A stretch of DNA of 64,000 nt from Chryseobacterium gleum (GCA_945872795.1 CAMCAZ010000009.1:1-64000); one strand, 5' to 3'. Numbered from the stretch's first letter, positions 44,819 through 54,832 are shown. Translations and numbers: made by a program. Notes: generated from the letters alone by a model not told the origin.

Positions 44819-45317
44819 GTGCCGCTCAACGGAATGGCCCCGCAGCGAACCCCGATGGAACAGATCGCGCCATCGACGGCCTTCGCAGCTGGCACCAAGC
44901 GTTGCAGCATGCACCGACCGGATGCTTTGTGCGGGCCTTCGCGCTGTAACGCATCAACTTGTGCTTGGCCCCACGATGCGTGTGACGCGCAATCGGGCGT
45001 TGGCGCATGCTGTGGCGTTCTTCCGTCGTACGGATGCCCTGCGGCCGCGGGCTGCAGACGTTGTTAATGGATCGTGAAAAGAATTGTCTTGCACGGGTGC
45101 CCATCGGGTCCATCCCGCGCCGTTGCTGAGGAACTTGGCCGTGTTGAAAACTCCGGAAACATAGCCGCCCCCGATCCTTGTGAGAGCATCCCATCCGATC
45201 CAATTTTGTAACCCGACGACGCCGCTTTCCTCGACGCCGGCGGGAACCACAGACAGTCCGAATAAATTTTGAACGGGGCCTTCCCCGAACGGTCAACCCT
45301 TCCCCCAGCCGAACCCC
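44819..45317 (+). other. Non-coding leader region upstream of nrdB
   Basis: About 500 bases without a convincing gene on either strand. Two loosely similar motifs lie here: tgttaatggatcgtgaaaag (45062-45081) and tgttgaaaactccggaaaca (45142-45161), which agree at 11 of 20 positions. A TAAATTTTG sequence at 45262-45270 is one base longer than the -7 consensus and is the best promoter candidate for nrdB. A small inverted repeat (ggggccttcccc) follows at 45274-45285. The length suggests transcriptional control of ribonucleotide reductase. I see no match to an NrdR box or a cobalamin riboswitch. Confidence 0.4.
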
Positions 45318-46358
45318 ATGAGCAGCAGCCAGAAGCCCACCCAGATGAGCATGGAGGACATCCTTCCCGCCAACGTCGACGCGGCCAACGAGCCCCTCCT
45401 GAAGGAGAACAAGGACCGCTTCGTGATCTTCCCGATCCAGCACAACGACATCTGGCAGTACTACAAGAAACACGAGGCCAGCTTCTGGACCGCCGAGGAG
45501 ATCGACCTGCACGCCGACCTGGTGGACTGGGCCGAGAAGCTCAACGATGACGAGCGCTACTTCATCAAGCACGTGCTGGCCTTCTTCGCCGCCAGCGACG
45601 GCATCGTGAACGAGAACCTGGCCGAGAACTTCCTGCATGAGGTGCAGTACACCGAGGCGCGCTTCTTCTACGGTTTCCAGATCGCCATGGAGAACATCCA
45701 CAGCGAGACCTACAGCCTGTTGATCGACACGCTGATCAAGGATCCCATGGAGAAGGACAAGCTCTTCCATGCCGTGGACACCCTGGAATGCGTGAAGAAG
45801 AAGGCCGACTGGGCCCTGCGCTGGATCGACAAGGGCAGCTTCGCCGAGCGCCTGGTGGCCTTCGCCGCCGTGGAGGGCATCTTCTTCAGCGGCAGCTTCT
45901 GTAGCATCTTCTGGCTGAAGAAGCGCGGCCTGATGCCCGGCCTCACCTTCAGCAACGAGCTCATCAGCCGCGATGAGGGCCTGCACTGCGACTTCGCCTG
46001 CATGCTCTACACCAAGCACCTGATGAACCGCCTGAGCAAGAAGACGGTGGAGACCATCATCCGCGATGCCGTGGAGATCGAGAAGGAGTTCGTGACCGAT
46101 GCCCTGCCCGTGAACCTCATCGGCATGAACGCCAAGCTCATGCAGCAATACATCGAGTTCGTGGCCGACCGCCTGCTGGTGGAACTGGGCAACGAGAAGA
46201 TCTACAACGCCACCAACCCCTTCGACTTCATGGAGATGATCTCCCTGCAGGGCAAGACCAACTTCTTCGAGAAGCGCGTGGGCGAGTACCAGAAGGCCGG
46301 CGTGCTGAACCAGAGCGACAAGAACGAGGCGAAGTTCACGCTGGATGCAGATTTCTGA
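45318..46358 (+). CDS. nrdB: Ribonucleotide reductase class Ia, beta (radical) subunit
   Basis: The small subunit (346 aa), which houses the di-iron centre and the tyrosyl radical that starts ribonucleotide reduction. All ligands are present: Asp63 (WTAEEIDL), Glu125 and His128 (MENIHSETY), Glu186 (AAVEGIFF), and Glu220 and His223 (RDEGLHCDF). The radical Tyr132 is intact, so this is a conventional Fe-Y enzyme rather than a radical-lacking type. The C-terminal FTLDADF is the tail that docks into NrdA. It is upstream of nrdA with two hairpins between, which suggests separate or attenuated expression. Confidence 0.97.
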   Translation: MSSSQKPTQMSMEDILPANVDAANEPLLKENKDRFVIFPIQHNDIWQYYKKHEASFWTAEEIDLHADLVDWAEKLNDDERYFIKHVLAFFAASDGIVNENLAENFLHEVQYTEARFFYGFQIAMENIHSETYSLLIDTLIKDPMEKDKLFHAVDTLECVKKKADWALRWIDKGSFAERLVAFAAVEGIFFSGSFCSIFWLKKRGLMPGLTFSNELISRDEGLHCDFACMLYTKHLMNRLSKKTVETIIRDAVEIEKEFVTDALPVNLIGMNAKLMQQYIEFVADRLLVELGNEKIYNATNPFDFMEMISLQGKTNFFEKRVGEYQKAGVLNQSDKNEAKFTLDADF

Positions 46359-46410
46359 GTTCCCGCCGCAAGGCGGGAACGAGGCCCGCTGAGGGTCGTC
46401 GACCCTCAGC
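46359..46410 (+). terminator. Two tandem hairpins after nrdB
   Basis: The first is a 9-bp stem gttcccgcc/ggcgggaac (46359-46367, 46372-46380) with loop gcaa, one base after the nrdB stop. The second is a 10-bp stem gctgagggtc/gaccctcagc (46388-46397, 46401-46410) with loop gtc. Neither has a clear T-run. They may partly terminate transcription or protect the nrdB mRNA end. The rest of the 219-base gap to nrdA shows no clear promoter. Confidence 0.6.
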
Positions 46411-46577
46411 GTCCTTCCTCCCACAATTCACATCGACCGGTTGACGATCCCCCGACCAACGACCGACGCAACCCACCCCGCAGGCCCCCATCTTGGGAGT
46501 CCTGCCATTGACAGGAAAACCAACCAACCGCAAGGCGGGAGCCGAGCGGTCCACAAACATCAAAGCATCGACAAAGC

Positions 46578-49124
46578 ATGTATGTAATCAAGCGCGACGG
46601 ACGCCGGGAGGCGGTGAAGTTCGACAAGATCACCGCCCGGGTGAAGAAACTCTGCTACGGACTGGATCCCATGGTGGATGCCACGCAGGTGACCCTCAAG
46701 GTCATCGACGGCATCTTCGATGGTGTGACCACCACCGAGCTGGACAACCTCACCGCCGAGGTGGCCGCCACCATGACGGTGAAGCACCCGGACTACGCGC
46801 AGCTCGCCAGCCGGATCGCCGTCAGCAACCTGCACAAGAACACCAAGAAGTCCTTCAGCGAGACCATGAAGGACCTCTACTTCTATGTGGACCCCAAGAC
46901 CGGTGAGCGCGCCAGCCTCATCGCCGACGATGTCCACAAGATCATCCAGGACAACGCCGACCAGCTGGACAGCGCCATCATCTATGACCGCGACTTCAGC
47001 TACGACTTCTTCGGCTTCAAAACCTTGGAGCGCAGCTACCTCCTGCGCCTGCACGGCCAGGTGGTGGAGCGCCCCCAGCACATGCTGATGCGCGTGGCCG
47101 TGGGCATCCACAAGAACGACCTGGAGGCCGCCATGGAGACCTACAACTCCCTGAGCGAGGGCTGGTACACCCACGCCACCCCCACGCTCTTCAACGCCGG
47201 CACCCCCAAGCCGCAGATGAGCAGCTGCTTCCTGCTGCAATTGAAGGATGACAGCATCAACGGCATCTACGACACCCTGAAGCAGTGCGCCCAGATCAGC
47301 CAGAGCGCCGGCGGCATCGGCCTCAGCGTGCACAACCTGCGCGCCAAAGGCAGCTACATCAAGGGTACCAACGGCACCAGCAACGGCATCGTGCCCATGC
47401 TGCGCGTGTTCAACGACACCGCCCGCTACGTGGACCAGGGCGGCGGAAAGCGCAAGGGCAGCTTCGCCATCTACCTGGAGCCCTGGCACGCCGACGTGTT
47501 CGACTTCCTGGAACTGAAGAAGAACCATGGCAAGGAGGAGATGCGCGCCCGCGACCTGTTCTACGCCATGTGGATCCCCGACCTGTTCATGAAGCGTGTG
47601 GAGCAGGGTGCCGACTGGACCCTGATGTGCCCCAACGAGTGCCCCGGCCTGGCCGACACCTGGGGTGCCAAGTTCGAAACGCTGTACGAGGGCTACGAGG
47701 CCGCAGGCAAGGGCCGCGGCACCATCAAGGCACAGGACCTGTGGTTCAAGATCCTGGAGAGCCAGATCGAGACCGGCACGCCCTACATCCTCTTCAAGGA
47801 CGCCGCCAACGGCAAGAGCAACCAGCAGAACCTGGGCACCATCAAGAGCAGCAACCTCTGCACGGAGATCATCGAGTACACCAGCCCCGATGAGGTGGCC
47901 GTGTGCAACCTGGGCTCCATCGCACTGCCCAAGTTCGTGGAGCGTGGTAAGTTCGACCACGACATGCTCTTCAAGGTCACCTATGAACTGGCGCGCAACC
48001 TGAACCGCGTCATCGACCAGAACTACTACCCCATCCCCGAAGCCCGCCGCAGCAACATGCGCCACCGCCCCATCGGCATCGGCGTGCAGGGCCTGGCCGA
48101 TGCCTTCATCCTCATGCGCTATCCCTTTGATAGTGTGGAGGCCAAGGTGCTGAACCGCGAGATCTTCGAGACCATCTACTACGCCGCCATGACCGCCAGC
48201 AAGGACCTGGCCAAGGAGGAGGGTGCCTACGAGACCTATGAGGGCAGTCCCATCAGCCAGGGCGTGTTCCAGTTCGACATGTGGGGCGTGAAGCCCAGCG
48301 ACCGCTGGGAGTGGGACGTGCTGCGTGAGGAGGTGAAGAAGCACGGCGTGCGCAACAGCCTGCTGCTGGCCCCCATGCCCACCGCCAGCACCGCCCAGAT
48401 CCTGGGCAACAACGAGTGCTTCGAACCCTACACCAGCAACATCTACACCCGCCGCGTGCTCAGCGGTGAGTTCGTGGTGGTGAACAAGTACCTGCTGCGC
48501 GACCTGGTGAAGCTCGGCCTCTGGGGCGAGGACCTCAAGAACAAGATCATCAGCTCCAACGGCAGCGTGGCCCACATCCCGGAGATCCCCCAGAACCTCA
48601 AGGACCTCTACAAGACCGCGTGGGAGATCAGCCAGAAGGTCATCATCGACATGGCCGCGGACCGGGGCGCCTACATCTGCCAGAGCCAGAGCCTCAACAT
48701 CTTCATGGAGAACGCCAACTTCGGCAAGCTCACCAGCATGCACTTCTACAGCTGGAAGGCGGGCCTGAAGACCGGCATGTACTACCTGCGCACCAAGGCC
48801 GCCACGGACGCCATCAAGTTCACCGTGGACAAGAGTAAACTGGCCCAGCCTACGGAGGAAGTGCGCAGCGCAGCACCCGCACTGAGCGGTGTGGCACCAC
48901 GCACCGCAATGGAAGCAGCACAGCCCACCGAAGTGGTCATGAGCGCACCCATGGTCACCCGCACGGTGGCCGCCGTGGCCGCCGAAAGCGATGAACTGCC
49001 CATGAGCGCCGTGGAACTGCAGAACGCCGAGCGCATGGCCGTGCTCAGCAAACAAGCACAAGCCCAGGCTGAGATCAGCTGCTCGCTGGATGATCCCGAG
49101 GGATGCGAGATGTGCTCGGGCTAG
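46578..49124 (+). CDS. nrdA: Ribonucleotide reductase class Ia, alpha (catalytic) subunit
   Basis: The catalytic subunit (848 aa). An N-terminal ATP-cone ([18 protein letters not shown]) senses ATP/dATP. The barrel contains the redox Cys in QMSSCFLLQ and its partner in VCNLGSIAL. The active-site trio is in [11 protein letters not shown]. The C-terminal CEMCSG holds the CxxC that re-reduces the active site. An Ala/Pro-rich linker of about 60 residues ([19 protein letters not shown] and on) precedes that tail. A 9-bp hairpin with a following T-rich stretch lies downstream. Together with NrdB it supplies deoxynucleotides under aerobic conditions. Confidence 0.97.
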   Translation: MYVIKRDGRREAVKFDKITARVKKLCYGLDPMVDATQVTLKVIDGIFDGVTTTELDNLTAEVAATMTVKHPDYAQLASRIAVSNLHKNTKKSFSETMKDLYFYVDPKTGERASLIADDVHKIIQDNADQLDSAIIYDRDFSYDFFGFKTLERSYLLRLHGQVVERPQHMLMRVAVGIHKNDLEAAMETYNSLSEGWYTHATPTLFNAGTPKPQMSSCFLLQLKDDSINGIYDTLKQCAQISQSAGGIGLSVHNLRAKGSYIKGTNGTSNGIVPMLRVFNDTARYVDQGGGKRKGSFAIYLEPWHADVFDFLELKKNHGKEEMRARDLFYAMWIPDLFMKRVEQGADWTLMCPNECPGLADTWGAKFETLYEGYEAAGKGRGTIKAQDLWFKILESQIETGTPYILFKDAANGKSNQQNLGTIKSSNLCTEIIEYTSPDEVAVCNLGSIALPKFVERGKFDHDMLFKVTYELARNLNRVIDQNYYPIPEARRSNMRHRPIGIGVQGLADAFILMRYPFDSVEAKVLNREIFETIYYAAMTASKDLAKEEGAYETYEGSPISQGVFQFDMWGVKPSDRWEWDVLREEVKKHGVRNSLLLAPMPTASTAQILGNNECFEPYTSNIYTRRVLSGEFVVVNKYLLRDLVKLGLWGEDLKNKIISSNGSVAHIPEIPQNLKDLYKTAWEISQKVIIDMAADRGAYICQSQSLNIFMENANFGKLTSMHFYSWKAGLKTGMYYLRTKAATDAIKFTVDKSKLAQPTEEVRSAAPALSGVAPRTAMEAAQPTEVVMSAPMVTRTVAAVAAESDELPMSAVELQNAERMAVLSKQAQAQAEISCSLDDPEGCEMCSG

Positions 49125-49148
49125 GACTTGAGTATCGACACCGATAGA

Positions 49149-49184
49149 CGCAGGGTCCGCGAAAGCGAGACCCTGTGTTTATTT
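49149..49184 (+). terminator. Terminator of nrdA
   Basis: A 9-bp stem cgcagggtc (49149-49157) and gaccctgtg (49169-49177), one G-U pair, followed by tttattt. The remaining bases to 49300 show nothing else. Confidence 0.75.
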
Positions 49185-49303
49185 AGAACTTGCCCTTCCC
49201 GAGCCTTGCGCTGCTGTGCTCGCCTCCCTTGGCCTTCCCATCCGCAGCGCCATTCATGACGCGGGTGTGACAGGATGCACCGTGCCGGGAACCGTGGGTG
49301 CCC

Positions 49304-49311
49304 TATGTTTG
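49304..49311 (+). promoter_or_regulatory. -7 element TATGTTTG for the first subtilase gene
   Basis: Exact TAnnTTTG match. Transcription should start near 49316, which excludes the upstream frame start at 49298 and favours the ATG at 49331 (or 49322). Confidence 0.55.
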
Positions 49312-49330
49312 TTGTAAGCGCATGACCCTG

Positions 49331-52108
49331 ATGAAGCACCTGTACGCCCTTCCCCTGCTCCTGCTTTCGCTGTGGAGCCCCCTTGTTGCCACGGCCCAAG
49401 GCCCCGCCTACCTGCCCGGCGAAGTGCTGGTGATGCTGAAGCCCGGCGAGGTGGCCCAGTACGTGGCGGACGACCTGCAGCTGCTGAACGGCCAGCGCAC
49501 GGGGCTGGCGGTGGCACAGGAGCTGAGCGCCCCGATGCGCACCTGGCTGCTGCGCTTCGATGCCACGGTGATGGCGCAGCAGGAGGTGCTGCGCGCGGTG
49601 AGCGCCCACCCGGCGGTGATGCTGGCGCAGAACAACCACGTGGTGACGGAACGCCAGGTTCCCAACGACACGCAGTACGGCCAGCAGTGGCACCACCAGA
49701 ACATCAACAGCGAGGCGGCGTGGGAGATCAGCACCGGCGGGGTGACGGCCACGGGCGACAGCATCGTGGTGTGCATCATCGAAACGGCGGACCTGCCCCA
49801 CGCGGACCTTACCGCCAACGCCTGGAGGAACCTGGGCGAGGTGGCGGACAACAACATCGACGATGACCAGAACGGCTATGTGGACGACCGCCTGGGCTGG
49901 AACCCACCGGGCAACAACGACGCGGTGTTCGGCGGTGGCCACGGCACGCAGGTGGCCGGCATGATCGGTGCGAAAGGCAACAACGCGAGCGGTGTGGCCG
50001 GTGCCAACTGGAACGTGAAAATGATGGTGGTGAACTACGGCGGCACCAGCGAAGCACAGGTGGTGGCGGCCTACACCTACCCCCTGGTGATGCGGCGCCT
50101 CTACACCAGCACCGGCGGTGAGAAGGGCGCCTTCGTGGTGGCCACCAACGCCAGCTGGGGCATCGACAACGGCGACCCGGCCGATTCACCGATCTGGTGC
50201 GCGATGTACGATACGCTGGGCACGGCGGGCATCCTGAGCTGCGGCGCCACGGCGAACAACAACGTGAACGTGGACGTGGTGGGCGACCTGCCCACGGCTT
50301 GCGCGAGCGATTTCATGATCAGCGTGACAGCGACCAACAATGCCGACGTGCGCACCTTCAGCGGATACGGCATCACCACCATCGATGTGGGCGCACCGGG
50401 TGAGAACGTGCGCACCACCAGCATCGGCGGTGGCTATGGCAGCACCAGCGGCACCAGCTTCGCCAGCCCGCTGACGGCCGGGGTGATCGGCCTGCTGTAC
50501 AGCGCTCCCTGCCCCTCGCTGATGGCCCTGGTGAACGCGGACCCGGCGGCTGGTGCGTTGTACATCCGCCAGATGCTCTTCGAGGGCGTGGACGCCGTGG
50601 GCAACCTGGGCGGTCAGACGGTTACAGGCGGCCGCATCAACGCGGGCACCAGCATGGAACTGCTGATGGCCGGATGCTCCGACTGCGCGCCGCCCTTCGG
50701 TGCGGCACTGAGCGTGGAGAGCGCGACCAGCGCCACCTACACCTGGAACACGGCCGCCGATGGCCCCTACAGCGTGCGCTACCGCCCCCAGGGCACGACC
50801 GAATGGTCGGTGGTGGAAGGCCTGACGGGCACCAGCTACACCGCCACGGACCTGGAGGCCTGCACAGCCTATGAGTTCCAGGCCGAGGCCGCCTGCAGCG
50901 AAGGCAGCAGCGGGTTCAGCCCCAGCACCCTGCTGGTCCCGGAACTGGTGGCCGTGCCCACGGTGAGCCTCAACGGTCGCCTGCAATTCTGCGAGGGCGG
51001 CACCCGCATCCTGAGCTCCAGCGCCCCCACCGGGAACGTGTGGAGCACCGGCGACACGGGCAGCAGCCTGACAGTGAACAGCGGCGGCACCTACACGGTG
51101 ACGGTGAGCGGCGCGTGCAACAGCGAGACCTCGGCACCCGTGACGCTGGAGATGCTGCCCACTCCCACGCCCGTGGCGACGGATGTGGTGCTGACGGAAC
51201 CCGGCACCGCCACACTGACCGCCGAGGGTGACAGCATCCGCTGGTATGCCAACGAGACGGGCGGTGCGTCGCTGGGCAGCGGCAGCCCCTGGCAAACGCC
51301 CTTCCTGAACAGCGGCACCACCTACTGGGTCAGCAACACGGTGGTGAGCCCCACCACGCCGGTGTTCGGCGCCAAGGAGGACCGCACCACCACCGGTGCC
51401 TTCCACACCAACGGCAGCTTCTGGGTGGTGTTCACGGCCACGGAGGCCTTCACCATCCGCAGTGTTAAGGTGTATGCCAACGGTGCGGGCAGCCGCCCCA
51501 TCGGTCTGGTGAACATGCCCAGCGGGGGCGTGGTGACCCAAGGCAGCTTTGCGCTGCCCAACGGCGAGAGCCGCGTGGACCTGAATTTCCAGGTGCCGGG
51601 TCCGGGCCAGTACGGTCTGCGGATCATGAGCGGCGACCCACAGCTGTGGCGCGATGGCATCGGCAGCAACCCCGGCTTCCCCTTTGCGCTGGGCACGGTG
51701 GGCACCATCACGGGTACCACCGCGACAGGCTCCAACGCCACCGCGCTCTACTACTTCTTCTATGATTGGGAGGTGGAGCCCCTGCCGTTGGTCTGTGAAA
51801 GTCCACGGGTGCCGGTGAACGTGGACCTGCAGGTGGGCATGACCGAGGCAACGAACACCAGCGGAGTGATCGTCTACCCCCACCCTGCGGACAACGAGCT
51901 CACCTTCGAACTGAATGGCAGCACTGCCGGCCAGACCATGCAACTGATGGTGACCGACAATGCCGGGCGACGCGTGGCCACCCGCTCCCTGGAAGGTGCA
52001 CGCACGGTGGTGAGCACCAGCGCACTGGCCAACGGTCTGTACACCTATCGCGTGGCCGGGCCGGGCGGTGAAGTGGCGCGCGGGACCTTCGTGGTGGCGC
52101 ATCCTTAG
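49331..52108 (+). CDS. S8 (subtilase) family T9SS cargo protein, copy 1
   Basis: A secreted protein of 925 residues from the ATG at 49331 (signal MKHLYALPLLLLS, cleavage near ATAQ23); an ATG at 49322 would add three. A propeptide-like region precedes PNDTQYGQQWHHQNI. The subtilase domain (about 140-440) has His204 in GGGHGTQVAG, Asn273 in ATNASWG and Ser376 in SGTSFASP. The position of the catalytic Asp is Glu151 (VVCIIETADLPH). A fibronectin-III-like domain (about 460-540), an Ig-like domain and a beta-domain follow. Last comes a type A T9SS sorting domain (VIVYPHPADNELTFEL to TFVVAHP). It should be released or anchored at the surface; activity with Glu for Asp is uncertain. A close paralogue follows directly. 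Confidence 0.88.
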   Translation: MKHLYALPLLLLSLWSPLVATAQGPAYLPGEVLVMLKPGEVAQYVADDLQLLNGQRTGLAVAQELSAPMRTWLLRFDATVMAQQEVLRAVSAHPAVMLAQNNHVVTERQVPNDTQYGQQWHHQNINSEAAWEISTGGVTATGDSIVVCIIETADLPHADLTANAWRNLGEVADNNIDDDQNGYVDDRLGWNPPGNNDAVFGGGHGTQVAGMIGAKGNNASGVAGANWNVKMMVVNYGGTSEAQVVAAYTYPLVMRRLYTSTGGEKGAFVVATNASWGIDNGDPADSPIWCAMYDTLGTAGILSCGATANNNVNVDVVGDLPTACASDFMISVTATNNADVRTFSGYGITTIDVGAPGENVRTTSIGGGYGSTSGTSFASPLTAGVIGLLYSAPCPSLMALVNADPAAGALYIRQMLFEGVDAVGNLGGQTVTGGRINAGTSMELLMAGCSDCAPPFGAALSVESATSATYTWNTAADGPYSVRYRPQGTTEWSVVEGLTGTSYTATDLEACTAYEFQAEAACSEGSSGFSPSTLLVPELVAVPTVSLNGRLQFCEGGTRILSSSAPTGNVWSTGDTGSSLTVNSGGTYTVTVSGACNSETSAPVTLEMLPTPTPVATDVVLTEPGTATLTAEGDSIRWYANETGGASLGSGSPWQTPFLNSGTTYWVSNTVVSPTTPVFGAKEDRTTTGAFHTNGSFWVVFTATEAFTIRSVKVYANGAGSRPIGLVNMPSGGVVTQGSFALPNGESRVDLNFQVPGPGQYGLRIMSGDPQLWRDGIGSNPGFPFALGTVGTITGTTATGSNATALYYFFYDWEVEPLPLVCESPRVPVNVDLQVGMTEATNTSGVIVYPHPADNELTFELNGSTAGQTMQLMVTDNAGRRVATRSLEGARTVVSTSALANGLYTYRVAGPGGEVARGTFVVAHP

Positions 52109-52136
52109 GCAAGCTTCCAAGTACGACCCACATGCT

Positions 52137-52163
52137 ACCGCCCCGGCCAACCGCCGGGGCGGT
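52137..52163 (+). terminator. Terminator of subtilase copy 1, abutting the next promoter
   Basis: A perfect 11-bp stem, accgccccggc (52137-52147) and gccggggcggt (52153-52163), loop caacc, followed by acttttg. The last stem base is the first base of a TACTTTTG -7 element for the next gene. Confidence 0.7.
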
Positions 52164-52170
52164 ACTTTTG
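52163..52170 (+). promoter_or_regulatory. -7 element TACTTTTG for the second subtilase gene
   Basis: Exact TAnnTTTG match, 17 bases before the ATG at 52188. It shares its T with the terminator stem; the T-rich part could instead be only the terminator tail. Confidence 0.45.
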
Positions 52171-52187
52171 TGTGGATATCCATGCCC

Positions 52188-54803
52188 ATGAAACGCTCGT
52201 TCCCCTTCTTCGTCCTTGCTGTTGCACTCTTCTTCGGCCCTGCGGTCCAGGCGCAAGGCCCGGCCTACGTGCCCGGAGATGTGCTGGTGATGCTGCGCGA
52301 AGGCAGCAGCCCCCAGGAACTGGTGCAGGACCTGCGCCTGGTGAACGGTGTGCTTACGGGCCTGGAGGTGAAGCGCGAACTGAGCGCCCCCCTGCGGTCG
52401 TGGTCGCTGCACTTCAATGCCGATGCCCTGCACCAGGCCGACATGCTGCGCGCCGTACGCGGCCACCGCAGCGTGCAACTGGCCCAGAACAACCACCTGG
52501 TGGAATGGCGCCAGGTACCCAACGATGTGCAGTACACCGAGCAGTGGCACCACCAGAACATCGGCAGCGAGGCGGCGTGGGACCTCAGCACCGGCGGGCT
52601 CACGGCCACGGGCGACACCATCGTGGTGTGCATCATCGAGAACAGCGACCTGCCCCACGTGGACCTGATCGACAACGCGTGGTTCAACTTCGGCGAGGTG
52701 CCCAACAACGGCGAGGACGATGATGCCAACGGCTACGTGGACGACTTCCGCGGTTGGAACCCGGCGAACAACAACGACAACGTTTACGGCGGCGGGCACG
52801 GCACCCAGGTGGCCGGCATGATCGGTGCAAGCGGCAACAACGGTGCGGGCGTGGCCGGTGCCAACTGGAACGTGAAGATGATGGTGGTGGACTATGCCAG
52901 CGTGGACGAGGCCGATGTGGTGAGCGCCTACACCTATCCCTGGGTGATGCGCCGCCTCTACAACGAGACCAACGGTGAGAAGGGCGCCTTCGTGGTGGCC
53001 ACCAACGCCAGCTGGGGCATCAACAACGGGCAACCGGCGGATTCGCCCCTGTGGTGCGCGGTGTACGATTCACTGGGAACGGTGGGCATCCTGAGCTGCG
53101 GCGCCACCTCCAACAGCAACGTGAACATCGATGTGGTGGGTGACCTGCCCACGGCCTGCGCCAGCGACTTCATGGTGAGCGTGACCGCCACGGACATCAA
53201 CGACCAGCGCACCTTCAGCGCTTACGGTGCCACCATGGTGGATGTGGGCGCGCCGGGTGATGACGTGCTGACCACCAGCATCGGTGGGGGCTTCGGCACC
53301 ACCAGCGGAACCAGCTTCGCCAGCCCGCTCACCGCCGGGGTGATCGGCCTTCTCTACAGCGCGCCTTGCGCCTCCCTGATGGCGCTGGTGGATGCCGACC
53401 CGTCGGCCGGCGCCCTGTATGTGCGCAACAAACTGTTCGAAGGCGTGGACGAGGTGGGCAACCTGCCCGGCCAGACGCTGACCGGCGGACGCATCAACGC
53501 GGGCAGCAGCATGCAGCTGATCATGAACAACTGCGGCGCCTGCCCCGGAGCCTATGCGCTGAGCGCCACCAGCCCTGAACTGGCCACCAGCATCCTGAGC
53601 TGGAACTCGCCCACCGCCAGCACCTTCGATGTGCGCCACCGCGCCGTGGGAGCCACCGACTGGACCGAAGTGAGCGGCCTGGGCACCAACAGCCTGTATC
53701 TGAACGGGCTGGACCTGTGCACGGCCTACGAGTTCCAGGTGCGCCCGCTGTGCGAAGGCGAGGAGAGCGACTACGGCATGAGCTTCGTGTGGACCAGCGA
53801 AGGCTGCTGTACCGCACCGCTGAACGTGATGCCAGGCTTCGTGGGCGAGAACATCGCCAACGTATCGTGGGGCACGGTGCTGGTCGCTGAAGCGTACACC
53901 GTGCGCTACCGTGTGCAAGGCAGCGCCACATGGACGGAGATCACGGGGTTCACCGGCAACTCTGCGGAGATCCCTGGTCTGGAGCCCTGCACGGCCTACG
54001 AGGTGCAGGTGACGAGCACGTGCAATGGCGTAGGCGCCGAGTGGTCGCCCAGTGTGGACCTCACCACCCTGGGTTGCGGCTGGTGCGTGGACAATGCGTA
54101 CTGCCCATCGTCCGGCGACGATAGCTCCTCGGAATGGATCGCGGGCGTGTCCTTTGCAGGCCTCAATAACACCTCCGGTGATGATGATGGCTACGGTGAT
54201 TACACCGGTCAGGCCACCCTGCTGGTGGCGGGCAACAACTATCCCATCACCCTCACTCCGGGCTTCTCCTTCATCGCCTTCTCCGAAGCCTGGCGCGTAT
54301 ACCTGGATGCCGATCAGGACGGTCAGTTCGCGGAGACCGAGGTCGTGTTCGCCAGCCCCACGGCCAGCAATGCCGTGGTGAACGGTACCATGAACGTGTC
54401 GGCGGATGCCCTGCCCGGCGTGACCCGCCTGCGTGTGGTAATGAGCTACCAGAACCCGGTGACCGAGGCCTGTGGCGGATTCGACTACGGGGAGACCGAG
54501 GACTACTGCGTGGAGCTGCAGGGCACCGTGGGTGTGCAGGACCTGGCGAACGAACGGGTGGTGAGCGTATTCCCCTCGCCGGCCGACCGTACCATCTTCT
54601 TCGACCTGACCGAGGTGGTGAACGGACCGCTGACCATCACGGTGCTGGACGAGAGCGGACGGGTGGTGGCCCGCAAGCCCTTGCAGAACGGTCACGCCAC
54701 ACTGACCACCGCCGACCTGGCCGATGGCCTGTACATCTACCGCATCACCGGCACGGACCGCGAGGTGGCCACCGGCCGCTTCATGGTGAGCCACCTGTGG
54801 TAG
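52188..54803 (+). CDS. S8 (subtilase) family T9SS cargo protein, copy 2
   Basis: A paralogue (871 aa) of the preceding gene, aligned without gaps for the first 380 residues (MKRSFPFFVLAVALFF; signal end near VQAQ23). His204, Asn273 and Ser376 are conserved. Glu151 (VVCIIENSDLPH) again replaces the catalytic Asp. Over residues 261-330 the two copies agree at 59 of 70 positions. The C-terminal half differs: two fibronectin-III-like domains (DWTEVSGLGTNS near 490, TWTEITGFTGNS near 580) and a GEVED-type domain (WRVYLDADQDGQFAETEV and ending GETEDYCVEL). A type A T9SS sorting domain (VSVFPSPADRTIFFDL) ends the protein. Possibly a different target specificity. Confidence 0.88.
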   Translation: MKRSFPFFVLAVALFFGPAVQAQGPAYVPGDVLVMLREGSSPQELVQDLRLVNGVLTGLEVKRELSAPLRSWSLHFNADALHQADMLRAVRGHRSVQLAQNNHLVEWRQVPNDVQYTEQWHHQNIGSEAAWDLSTGGLTATGDTIVVCIIENSDLPHVDLIDNAWFNFGEVPNNGEDDDANGYVDDFRGWNPANNNDNVYGGGHGTQVAGMIGASGNNGAGVAGANWNVKMMVVDYASVDEADVVSAYTYPWVMRRLYNETNGEKGAFVVATNASWGINNGQPADSPLWCAVYDSLGTVGILSCGATSNSNVNIDVVGDLPTACASDFMVSVTATDINDQRTFSAYGATMVDVGAPGDDVLTTSIGGGFGTTSGTSFASPLTAGVIGLLYSAPCASLMALVDADPSAGALYVRNKLFEGVDEVGNLPGQTLTGGRINAGSSMQLIMNNCGACPGAYALSATSPELATSILSWNSPTASTFDVRHRAVGATDWTEVSGLGTNSLYLNGLDLCTAYEFQVRPLCEGEESDYGMSFVWTSEGCCTAPLNVMPGFVGENIANVSWGTVLVAEAYTVRYRVQGSATWTEITGFTGNSAEIPGLEPCTAYEVQVTSTCNGVGAEWSPSVDLTTLGCGWCVDNAYCPSSGDDSSSEWIAGVSFAGLNNTSGDDDGYGDYTGQATLLVAGNNYPITLTPGFSFIAFSEAWRVYLDADQDGQFAETEVVFASPTASNAVVNGTMNVSADALPGVTRLRVVMSYQNPVTEACGGFDYGETEDYCVELQGTVGVQDLANERVVSVFPSPADRTIFFDLTEVVNGPLTITVLDESGRVVARKPLQNGHATLTTADLADGLYIYRITGTDREVATGRFMVSHLW

Positions 54804-54832
54804 GCCCGCAGGTCACTGCGCGGGGCGCTGTG

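Noticed and set aside
46560-49061. Minus-strand open frame of 833 codons opposite nrdA
   Set aside because: Shadow of nrdA produced by high third-position GC; the product is a monotonous Gly/Ala/Val/His/Leu sequence.
50186-52189. Minus-strand frame of 667 codons opposite the first subtilase gene, and a similar one at 53070-54794
   Set aside because: Shadows of the subtilase genes; same low-complexity composition in both, which itself follows from the paralogy.
49331-54803. A toxin-antitoxin or secretion-effector pair
   Set aside because: Both proteins are large T9SS cargo with the same domain core; they are paralogues and neither resembles an immunity protein.
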